From NIOZ-UU35 sp964344175 (GTDB lineage: Bacteria > Chloroflexota > Anaerolineae > Anaerolineales > UBA11858), in contig CAYFMI010000009.1 of assembly GCA_964344175.1 (NCBI GenBank), forward strand, positions 1 through 64,000: a stretch of DNA of 64,000 nt, in the 5' to 3' direction. Positions 1 to 6,836 of the stretch are shown here, piece by piece. A program made the position numbers and the translations under genes. Within the stretch, counting starts at the first letter, position 1, and each line of letters begins with the position of its first letter. Under the pieces are notes generated by a model that saw only the letters and a program-made list of their open reading frames with translations, did not search any database and was not told the origin of the DNA.

Positions 1-107
1 TCTACCACGTGTTGAGACCATTTTCTCTACCCACTTACCGGAAAGTAAAGTAAACGAAAAATATAGCCAAACTTCAGTTGTCTTTACCACATTTTGGGAG
101 CATGTAG

Positions 108-425
108 ATGATAAAAACGAAAAAATTTGACGGTGTCATTGAAGCCGTTCACTATTCCCCCACAGGAAAAATTGAATGGGTGCGCGCCTACGAACGCAAG
201 GGATTTGTCTTCACCGACCTGCTATTACTCGACCGGGAAACCCTCATCGAAAAGCTGGAGGATGGCAAGCGATTTTTCGTCGGGCAGCGCAAAACTTTAT
301 TGGGCAATGATTTCGACATTCACGCGCCGCTCAGGTTGGATGGCACAGGCAACACTCAGATAATTATCACCGGAGACAAACCAACCAGACAAAAGGATCA
401 TCTCGCCGGAGCGCCCATTTTCTAG
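108..425 (+). CDS. Conserved-looking hypothetical protein, 105 aa
   Basis: I do not recognise the family. The protein is short, soluble and mixed-charge, with no signal peptide or membrane segment. The N-terminal half (FDGVIEAVHYSPTGKIEWVRAYERKG) looks like beta strands, and the middle is acidic and helical. The start is supported by GGGAG seven bases before the ATG. The gene stands alone and is followed after 10 bases by a strong intrinsic terminator, so it looks like a complete single-gene unit. Nothing around it suggests a function. Confidence 0.7.
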   Translation: MIKTKKFDGVIEAVHYSPTGKIEWVRAYERKGFVFTDLLLLDRETLIEKLEDGKRFFVGQRKTLLGNDFDIHAPLRLDGTGNTQIIITGDKPTRQKDHLAGAPIF

Positions 426-435
426 ATCAACTTCG

Positions 436-465
436 AAGTCGCAGCAAAATTAGCTGCGACTTTTT
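436..465 (+). terminator. Intrinsic terminator of the 105-aa gene
   Basis: Arms AAGTCGCAGC (436-445) and GCTGCGACTT (453-462) pair perfectly around a 7-base A/T loop and run into TTTTT (461-465). The site lies just after the stop codon at 425. Confidence 0.88.
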
Positions 466-557
466 ATCAAAGATGACTAATTGCGGGGCATTCATCACTA
501 CAACCACGTCACCCCTAACATTGCTAATTCGTTAGCAAGATGCCCCCCTTGCACTGG

Positions 558-563
558 TATAAT
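558..563 (+). promoter_or_regulatory. Probable -10 element before the NERD-like gene
   Basis: A perfect TATAAT sits here, but no good -35 hexamer lies 16-18 bases upstream. If it is used, transcription would begin near 570. That would exclude the ATG at 540 as the translation start of the next gene and favour 597 or 612. Confidence 0.45.
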
Positions 564-596
564 TCAAGCACAAGTTTTGTCCATTTTATAAGCAAA

Positions 597-1412
597 ATGA
601 GTGGCCGAGTTATGATAGTACGCGATCTATCCCCCACCCCCTATGAGGGCGGTAAAATGTCATTTTTTGAGCGTCTACATTTGATGCTCAAACATGGCTT
701 CAGCTGGCCCGCGGAAATGAAATCTCAAGAAGTCGTTATCCGTCATCTTTTACGCTCATTAGATAATTCCTTTACCCTGCTCCGCAATACCCCGTTGCCT
801 GCGCCGGAGGTTATTGTGCCGCTGATCCTAATCGGACCTCAAGGGATTTCTGCCATCTACAATAGTCCTGCCAAAGGTATCTTTCGCACACAGGGAAATT
901 CGTGGAGTTTGATGAACAGCAGTTCTGGAAAATTCCAGGCGACCAAACCCAACCTGATTACGCGCACTAACTTGATGGCGCTCGCTGTTGAAACTTTCTT
1001 ACGTGAGCATGGCTATAGCGACATTCCCATCGAAGGCATACTCGTACTCACCGACCCCGGGACACATGTCGATGCCATACGCCCAAACGTTCGCGTAGTT
1101 TTAAGCGATGGCCTGGAACGCTTCGCAACACAACTTGCCGGGGCCTCACCAGTTATGGACCGCGAACGACGTTACAAGCTGATTGAAATTATTGTCCAAC
1201 GCACAACAGAAATAGAACCAGGCCCCAAACCCGAAAGTAGACCAAGAAGTTCACTCACCCAAAATATCGACACCGGCTTCGATCAAGCTATCAAACCCCT
1301 GCGCCACAAAGCGCGTTTTTCAACCCGTCAATGGTTGATATTGGGCGCTTTCGCGCTGGCCGAGGTAATTATTCTGGTTATCTTCCTATTAATTATTATG
1401 CTAACAGCCTGA
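597..1412 (+). CDS. Hypothetical protein with NERD-like domain and C-terminal membrane anchor
   Basis: The central part (about residues 45-185) resembles a nuclease-related (NERD) fold: a strand PLILIGPQGISAIYNSP followed by a Trp-containing strand, a helix, and a strand with IEGILVLTDP. The usual catalytic D/E-x-K pattern is not clear, so a nuclease activity is uncertain. The last 25 residues (WLILGAFALAEVIILVIFLLIIMLTA) form one membrane helix, giving a tail-anchored protein. The start is ambiguous: 597 is given, 612 (MIVRDLSPTP) is equally plausible, and neither has a clear ribosome site. The gene precedes a glycosyltransferase by 57 bases. Confidence 0.6.
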   Translation: MSGRVMIVRDLSPTPYEGGKMSFFERLHLMLKHGFSWPAEMKSQEVVIRHLLRSLDNSFTLLRNTPLPAPEVIVPLILIGPQGISAIYNSPAKGIFRTQGNSWSLMNSSSGKFQATKPNLITRTNLMALAVETFLREHGYSDIPIEGILVLTDPGTHVDAIRPNVRVVLSDGLERFATQLAGASPVMDRERRYKLIEIIVQRTTEIEPGPKPESRPRSSLTQNIDTGFDQAIKPLRHKARFSTRQWLILGAFALAEVIILVIFLLIIMLTA

Positions 1413-1469
1413 CCCCTGCAATGGCGGCGTGTCAATTAATGATACAAAACTGACCGCTACAAAGAAACT

Positions 1470-2204
1470 GTGGAAACTCCGCGCCTATCCATCATCATCC
1501 CCGCTCATAACGAAGAACAACGCCTGCCCCAAACACTGGAGCAGGTGTTCAATTTTATACAAGTTCAATCCTATCTGACTGAAATCATCATCGTCGAAAA
1601 TGGCAGCCATGACCGCACTTTCGAAATTGCCCAAGCCTTCGCTCAGAATCATTCGCCGTACCGCGTACTGCAAGAGCAAACCCCCGGCAAGGGCTTGGCT
1701 GTCCGGCGCGGTATGCTGGCCGCCGGCGGAGAATTCCGCTTTATGTGCGATGCCGATCTTTCGATGCCTATCGCCGAAGTGAACCGCTTTCTACCCCCAC
1801 AAATAAACGATTTCGATATCGCCATTGCCTCACGCGAAGCCCCCGGCGCGGTGCGCTACAACGAACCCGAATACCGCCATCTGGGCGGGCGCGCCATCAA
1901 CCTGATGATCCGCGCCCTGGCGCTGCCCGGCATGCACGATACGCAATGCGGTTTTAAATGTTTCCGCGCTTCAGTAGCCGAAGAAATTTTTGCCCGTCAA
2001 ACGCTCACCAGCTGGTCATTCGACATTGAAATCCTCTTTCAAGCCCGGCGGCGTGGTTATCGCATCCGCGAAATTCCCATCCCCTGGTACTTCAACGCCG
2101 ACACCAAACTCAACCCCATCCGCGATGCCCTACAAATGGCGCTGGACATTTTCACCATTCACAAAAACGCCCTCCGAGGCCATTACGATGCCCCAAAAGA
2201 TTGA
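1470..2204 (+). CDS. Glycosyltransferase family 2 (dolichyl-phosphate glucosyl/mannosyltransferase-like)
   Basis: Transfers a sugar from a nucleotide donor, probably onto a polyprenyl phosphate at the inner face of the membrane. Seen: N-terminal LSIIIPAHNEEQRLPQTL, the metal/nucleotide motif CDADLSMP in the DxD position, and GFKCFR near residue 160, all typical of the GT2 subgroup with eukaryotic ALG5 and bacterial DPM1-like enzymes. The length of 244 aa matches that subgroup without the C-terminal membrane domain. The start codon is GTG. The 3' end overlaps rnhB by 17 bases, so the two are probably co-translated. The sugar and acceptor cannot be told from sequence. Confidence 0.88.
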   Translation: METPRLSIIIPAHNEEQRLPQTLEQVFNFIQVQSYLTEIIIVENGSHDRTFEIAQAFAQNHSPYRVLQEQTPGKGLAVRRGMLAAGGEFRFMCDADLSMPIAEVNRFLPPQINDFDIAIASREAPGAVRYNEPEYRHLGGRAINLMIRALALPGMHDTQCGFKCFRASVAEEIFARQTLTSWSFDIEILFQARRRGYRIREIPIPWYFNADTKLNPIRDALQMALDIFTIHKNALRGHYDAPKD

Positions 2205-2835
2205 CCCGGCGTTAATCCCCGAAAATCCCACCCTGGAATTTGAGCACGCACTCTGGCAAGCAGGTTTAAAACATGTGGCCGGAATTGATGAAGCCGGACG
2301 CGGCGCCCTGGCCGGGCCGGTAACTGCCGCAGCCGTGATCTTGCCGCCGGAGGGGATGCTCGAACGCAGCCTGAGCGGGGTGCGTGATTCCAAGCAAATG
2401 ACCACCACCCAAAGAAAAGCCTGGGCAACGCGCCTGCAGGACCTGACCCTGGCATTTGGCGTGGGGTGGGCGTCACCCGAAGAGATTGACACCCAGGGCA
2501 TTGTCCCGGCCACGCGCTTAGCCGCCGAACGCGCCCTGCATTCCCTGAGCATTCAACCCGAACACCTGTTGCTCGATTACTTGTTGCTGCCTAACACAGA
2601 CACCCCCCAAACCTCGCTGGTCAAGGGAGATGCCCGCTCGTTGAGCATCGCCGCGGCTTCCATCCTCGCTAAAACCGCCCGCGACGCCCTGATGATCGAA
2701 TTCGATGAAACATATCCCGGCTACGGTCTCGCCGCGCATAAGGGCTATGGCACACAACAACACCGTAAGGCAATTGCAAAATTAGGCCGTTCAGATATTC
2801 ATCGCATGTCTTTTCGGTTACAAGTTGAACGTTGA
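2188..2835 (+). CDS. rnhB: Ribonuclease HII
   Basis: Removes RNA from RNA-DNA hybrids and single ribonucleotides from DNA. Residues 31-39 carry the signature GIDEAGRGA with the first catalytic Asp and Glu (D34, E35), followed by GVRDSKQM, a central LLLDYLLLP strand and DARSLSIAAASILAK, all diagnostic of type 2 RNase H. The length is 215 aa, normal for the family. The same frame stays open further upstream to 1990, but that part lies within the glycosyltransferase and has no homology to RNase HII, so the ATG at 2188 is chosen. It begins inside the last codons of the glycosyltransferase gene. Confidence 0.95.
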   Translation: MPQKIDPALIPENPTLEFEHALWQAGLKHVAGIDEAGRGALAGPVTAAAVILPPEGMLERSLSGVRDSKQMTTTQRKAWATRLQDLTLAFGVGWASPEEIDTQGIVPATRLAAERALHSLSIQPEHLLLDYLLLPNTDTPQTSLVKGDARSLSIAAASILAKTARDALMIEFDETYPGYGLAAHKGYGTQQHRKAIAKLGRSDIHRMSFRLQVER

Positions 2836-2876
2836 GGGTTGCAGGCTGTAACCTTCAACCGAAAAGGAGTTCAACC

Positions 2877-4757
2877 ATGAAAGCACGCAAACAATATGGT
2901 CTATGGCCCAGCCCAATCACACCGCAACGCATCGGCGCAGGGTTGAAATTCAGCGATATCGCCTGGGACGATGACGGCTCACTCGTCTGGCGGGAGAGCC
3001 GCGGTGCGGGGGGCGCACTCGTAGTGCAGCCGCCCAACGAAGAAGCCTTTCGCGACCTGAACAGCGACTACACCGCCAGCGGCGGGGTGGGTTACGGCGG
3101 CGGCGATTTCTGCGCCGGGCGCGGGACGGTGTATTTCGTCGAGAGTAAATCGAAACGCATTTTCCGGCAGCCCACCCAGGGGAGCGGAGCTGCGAAACCC
3201 ATCACCCCTCAATTCGGCGCCGCTGCATCCCCGGCAATCTCCCCCAATGGCAGCCGCCTTCTTTTCATCCACACCTATGAAGGTCAAGATGCACTGGCTA
3301 TCGTGAATACGGACGGAAAATCCTGGCCGGTCAAACTGATCTCCGGCGACGATTTTTACATGCAGCCCTGCTGGCATCCGGACGGGGAGAGCATTGCCTG
3401 GGTTGCATGGAATCATCCGCAAATGCCGTGGGACGGGACGATGTTAAAAATAGCTAGGTTGCAGGTCGATGGTAGGCAGGTGGACGAAGTGCAAACGATC
3501 GCCGGGGATGAGCAGACCTCGATCTTTCAGCCGCAGTTTTCACCTGATGGGCGCTACCTGGCGTATGTCTCCGACGCGAGCGGCTGGTGGCAAATTTACC
3601 TGCACGATTTAGATAGCGGCGAATCGCGCCAACTCACCCGCGCCGAAGCCGAGCACGGCATCCCCGCCTGGGTGCAGGGGATGCGAACGTATGGATTTAG
3701 CCCGGGCGGAGAAAGGGTATTCTTCATTCGAATCGAGAACGGCATCAGCTATTTGTGGCAGGTGGATGTAGATAGCGGCGAGGAAAGGCAAATTACACTC
3801 CCAGAAGAATATACCTGGCTGGAACAGATTGCCGTGCATCCGCGCCAAGAACACATTGCCCTGATAGCCTCCGGCGGCCAACAACCGATGCGGGTGATCG
3901 TCAGCGACCCCGATGGTGGCTGCCGCGTTTGGCGGCGTTCTGCCCCCGAAGATCTACCCGCCGAGACCTACGCCGCCCCCGAAGCGATCACCTGGCGCGG
4001 CATGGACGGCAACGATGTGCATGGCCTGTTCTATGCCTTACAGAGTGAGCAGTTCGAGGGCATTGGCCTGCCTCCGCTGATGGTGCTGATCCACGGCGGG
4101 CCGACCAGCCAGCGCGGGGCAAGTTTCGACGCCCAGGTGCAGTTTTTTGCCACGCGCGGCTACGCTGTGCTGCAAGTCAACTATCGCGGCAGTACCGGCT
4201 ACGGACGCGCCTACCGCGACATGCTGCGCGGCAATTGGGGCATCTACGATGTTGAAGATGCCGTCAGCGGGGCGCGCTCCCTAGCCGAGGCCGGGCACGT
4301 CGATAGCGGGAAAATAGTCATCATGGGGGGCAGCGCCGGGGGCTTCACCGTACTCAAAGCGCTGGAGGATTATCCCGGCACGTTCAAGGCCGGGGTGTGC
4401 CTATATGGGGTTGCCAATCAATTCTCATTGGTGGCCGACACGCACAAATTTGAAGCGCACTACTCGGACTCGCTTTTAGGCCCCCTGCCCGAGGCCGCCG
4501 CCGTGTACCGCGAGCGCTCACCGCTCTATTTTGCCGAGAAGATTCAAGACCCGGTGATCGTCTTCCAGGGCGAGGATGATAAGGTCGTGCCAAAGGCACA
4601 ATCGGATGCCATTGTGGCCGCCCTGGCGCGCAACGGCGTTCCGCACGCGTACCACGTCTACCCCGGCGAGGGGCATGGCTTCCGCAAGCCGGAGACGATT
4701 GAGCATTTTTATGGCACACTGGAGAAGTTTTTGCGGGAGTATGTGATTTACGCGTGA
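2877..4757 (+). CDS. S9 family prolyl oligopeptidase / acylaminoacyl peptidase
   Basis: A serine peptidase acting on short or N-blocked peptides, probably cytoplasmic since no signal peptide is visible. Residues 1-360 or so contain TolB/PD40-like propeller repeats (SPDGRYLAYVSD, SPGGERVFFIR). The C-terminal alpha/beta hydrolase domain shows the oxyanion strand VLIHGGPTSQRG, the nucleophile elbow GGSAGG, the Asp loop FQGEDDKVVP and the His in YPGEGHGF, so the triad is complete. The ATG at 2877 follows AAGGAG at 2863-2868. The 30 bases before it hold the short inverted repeat TTGAACGTTG/TTCAACC. Confidence 0.92.
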   Translation: MKARKQYGLWPSPITPQRIGAGLKFSDIAWDDDGSLVWRESRGAGGALVVQPPNEEAFRDLNSDYTASGGVGYGGGDFCAGRGTVYFVESKSKRIFRQPTQGSGAAKPITPQFGAAASPAISPNGSRLLFIHTYEGQDALAIVNTDGKSWPVKLISGDDFYMQPCWHPDGESIAWVAWNHPQMPWDGTMLKIARLQVDGRQVDEVQTIAGDEQTSIFQPQFSPDGRYLAYVSDASGWWQIYLHDLDSGESRQLTRAEAEHGIPAWVQGMRTYGFSPGGERVFFIRIENGISYLWQVDVDSGEERQITLPEEYTWLEQIAVHPRQEHIALIASGGQQPMRVIVSDPDGGCRVWRRSAPEDLPAETYAAPEAITWRGMDGNDVHGLFYALQSEQFEGIGLPPLMVLIHGGPTSQRGASFDAQVQFFATRGYAVLQVNYRGSTGYGRAYRDMLRGNWGIYDVEDAVSGARSLAEAGHVDSGKIVIMGGSAGGFTVLKALEDYPGTFKAGVCLYGVANQFSLVADTHKFEAHYSDSLLGPLPEAAAVYRERSPLYFAEKIQDPVIVFQGEDDKVVPKAQSDAIVAALARNGVPHAYHVYPGEGHGFRKPETIEHFYGTLEKFLREYVIYA

Positions 4758-4765
4758 AGCAATTG

Positions 4766-4796
4766 AGTGCATTGCACCTTGCAGGTGCAATGCACT
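4766..4796. repeat. REP-like palindrome, copy 1 (left of RAYT gene)
   Basis: A perfect 14-bp stem: AGTGCATTGCACCT (4766-4779), loop TGC, AGGTGCAATGCACT (4783-4796). It lies between the S9 peptidase stop and the RAYT stop. The near-identical copy at 5419-5449 flanks the other side of the RAYT gene. There is no T tract, so it is not a simple terminator. Confidence 0.88.
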
Positions 4797-4803
4797 TCGT
4801 TCA

Positions 4804-5382
4804 TCAACCTCCTAAATATTGTCTGACTTCATTAGGCAAAACGAATGTGCGAAGATAATCTTCCACGAAGGCAGTATAACGATCTGGTGTTGGAAAATTC
4901 TCCCGAACAAATGCTATGTCAACCAGCGTGCCCGATCGCGTCCCTATCCACTCCGCATAATTAGAGTAAGGCCAGTCATCAATATCATCCACCAAGCCAT
5001 CTTTTACTGGGTTGGCATGGATATAGCGGCAAAGGTGTAGTAAATATCTTTGCTCATCAACATGAATCGCCTTATACGGGCCTTCGAACAAAGTCCCACT
5101 GTGGCCATAACGCGCGTTGTATGCTTTACTGTAACTATTAAAAACCCGCTGCGGCAACAAACCCGCCCGATCATCCCCGTCCTGACGAACTAGAAAATGG
5201 TAATGGTTAGGCATCAGACAATAGGCAATCAAACATAGAGAGAATTCAGCGCAATATTTCTTAATCTTGCGTACAACAAAAATATAATTGTCCGGCTCGC
5301 GAAAAATGGATACGCCATGCGCGCCGCGGTTATAGATGTGGTAATGCCCGCCGGGAAAGTAATCTGGTCGTCTGGGGTACAT
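4804..5382 (-). CDS. REP-associated tyrosine transposase (RAYT, Y1_Tnp/IS200-like)
   Basis: A HUH single-strand endonuclease of the domesticated IS200/IS605-like group that is associated with REP palindromes. Seen: the HUH motif MPNHYHFLV (His60, His62), a Tyr-rich segment SYSKAYNARYG near residues 84-92 with the candidate catalytic Tyr, and LLHLCRYIHANPVKDGLV, which is very characteristic of RAYTs. The length of 192 aa is normal and the frame is intact, so the protein may be active. It is bracketed by two palindromes with the same loop (4766-4796 and 5419-5449), the expected RAYT-REP arrangement. Confidence 0.93.
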   Translation of the reverse strand: MYPRRPDYFPGGHYHIYNRGAHGVSIFREPDNYIFVVRKIKKYCAEFSLCLIAYCLMPNHYHFLVRQDGDDRAGLLPQRVFNSYSKAYNARYGHSGTLFEGPYKAIHVDEQRYLLHLCRYIHANPVKDGLVDDIDDWPYSNYAEWIGTRSGTLVDIAFVRENFPTPDRYTAFVEDYLRTFVLPNEVRQYLGG

Positions 5383-5418
5383 TTTAATTAATCAAGCAGT
5401 TCAAGTGCATCCCAACCA

Positions 5419-5449
5419 AGTGCATCGCACCTTGCAGGTGCAATGCACT
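5419..5449. repeat. REP-like palindrome, copy 2 (right of RAYT gene)
   Basis: AGTGCATCGCACCT (5419-5432), loop TGC, AGGTGCAATGCACT (5436-5449). It has one mismatch in the stem and otherwise equals copy 1, in the same orientation judged by the loop. A partial extra arm, AAGTGCATC, occurs at 5403-5411. Confidence 0.88.
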
Positions 5450-5455
5450 GGTGAA

Positions 5456-6664
5456 CTAGCCTGAGGATATAAGACGAAACCCAACGCTTTCAAGAACGTC
5501 CGTAGGAAAAAACCTATTCCTTGCAGCACAACGCACGAACCTACGAACAGTTAGCCATGCGCCACCGCGCACAACACGCCTACTAGTACTAGTGGGCAAC
5601 AAATCTTCGCGGCCATCTTCCGGGGCGTAGGGGTACGCCTCGTACAAGCTGCTACACCATTCCCAGACGTTGCCGCTCATATCCGCCGCGCCATAAATGC
5701 TGTCGCCGCCCGGTGAATACTTTCCTACCGGGGCGGTTGTGCCGATGCCGGATTCTCTAGAATTGCATTTCTCCTCATCAAAGGCGTCGCCCCACGGAAA
5801 AATGCGGGCATCTACATCGCCCAAAACTCGTCTAGCCACAGACGAAATCAGGCCACCTCGCGCCGCTTTTTCCCACTCGGCTTCGGTCGGCAAGCAGAAG
5901 GTCTGTCTGCTCTCTTTGCTTAGCCACTCGCAGAAGGCCTGCGCGTCGTGCCAGGAGATATTCACCACGGGGTGATTCTCCTTGCCCGAGGCAGCATACT
6001 TCTGCCAATCTCCAGCGGCTTTGTAATTCGAGGCTTTCACAAAGGCTTCATACTGCGCATTGGTAACAGGGTATTTGCTGATATAAAACTCCTGAAGATA
6101 AACACGGTGTTGGGGGAATTCATCATTATAAGCATCCTGGTCACTAGCATTATCACTCCCCATCAAGAATTCTCCTGCCGGTACGCGCATCAGTTGCATT
6201 GCGACGGGAGTAGTGAGTTCGAGCATATCGGGGGGCGAAAACTCTCGTGGGGCAATCGCTGTTGCTGCAGTCATTGAAACACCTGCCAATTCAAGCTGGC
6301 CGATTAACCGCTCCAGGCCTCTTTTATAGCCTGACTGAAAGTCAATATACTGAATGCGCCGCAGCCTGAAGGGGGTTTCGCAATCTTTATAAAGCACCGG
6401 AAAGACGCGTTTGCTTTTGTCCAAAGCGTAGGCGATTTCATCGAGCACATTGTCCGATTCGACCGCTTGGGGAGATAGCACCACCAGGAAGTACTCACAA
6501 TCCCGCAGGGCGCGCTGCACGGCGCGATCCCAGCGCTGCCCGGCCTGGATGTCGCGCTGATCCAGCCAGGCGTACACGCCGCGTGCTTCCAGGTCAGCGA
6601 CCAGGCCTTTTACAAAATCGTCGGCATCCTTGCGAGAATAGCTGATGAAGATTTGTTTGGTCAT
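5456..6664 (-). CDS. TIR domain fused to formylglycine-generating-enzyme-like (SUMF1) domain
   Basis: Residues 1-125 form a TIR domain: IFISYSRKDADDFVKGL, then DIQAGQRWDRAVQRAL, YFLVVLSPQAVESDNVLDEIAYAL with Glu76 at the position of the catalytic Glu of NAD-cleaving TIRs, and FPVLYKDCE. Residues about 150-400 form an FGE-sulfatase/C-type-lectin-like domain (MRVPAGEFLMGSD, EFPQHRVYL, ADMSGNVWEWCSS, RVVRGGAWL, GFRL). Of the two active-site cysteines of true FGE only the second position is Cys (C379 in VRCAARN); the first position, five residues earlier, is Arg374. It is therefore unlikely to be a canonical formylglycine synthase. Cytoplasmic, no membrane segment. The role is unknown; signalling or defence is an inference from the TIR part. 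Confidence 0.9.
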   Translation of the reverse strand: MTKQIFISYSRKDADDFVKGLVADLEARGVYAWLDQRDIQAGQRWDRAVQRALRDCEYFLVVLSPQAVESDNVLDEIAYALDKSKRVFPVLYKDCETPFRLRRIQYIDFQSGYKRGLERLIGQLELAGVSMTAATAIAPREFSPPDMLELTTPVAMQLMRVPAGEFLMGSDNASDQDAYNDEFPQHRVYLQEFYISKYPVTNAQYEAFVKASNYKAAGDWQKYAASGKENHPVVNISWHDAQAFCEWLSKESRQTFCLPTEAEWEKAARGGLISSVARRVLGDVDARIFPWGDAFDEEKCNSRESGIGTTAPVGKYSPGGDSIYGAADMSGNVWEWCSSLYEAYPYAPEDGREDLLPTSTSRRVVRGGAWLTVRRFVRCAARNRFFPTDVLESVGFRLISSG

Positions 6665-6800
6665 TGGGAACGATCCCCGTTTTTTAGGTGCGACGCGCTG
6701 CGCGTTTCGAATCGCTCAGAAATCTTTTAGGTCCGTGCGTCGCGCCTGAGATACCAATGAGAAAAGTTTACAATAATTCTCCCCTGGGTGCAAATAAAAA

Positions 6801-6830
6801 GCCCCCAAAGGTTTGAACATCTTTGGGGGC
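6801..6830 (-). terminator. Intrinsic terminator of the P-type ATPase gene
   Basis: Perfect arms GCCCCCAAAG and CTTTGGGGGC enclose a 10-base loop. Read on the minus strand the stem is followed by TTTTTATTTG. It lies directly after the ATPase stop codon. Confidence 0.9.
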
Positions 6831-6836
6831 TAATCA

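Noticed and set aside
1990..2187. N-terminal extension of RNase HII by 66 codons
   Set aside because: It lies inside the glycosyltransferase gene, has no similarity to RNase HII, and an ATG at 2188 gives a normal-length protein.
5456..6664. Variable protein of a diversity-generating retroelement
   Set aside because: The lectin-like FGE fold is used by such proteins, but no reverse transcriptase or template/variable repeat is nearby.
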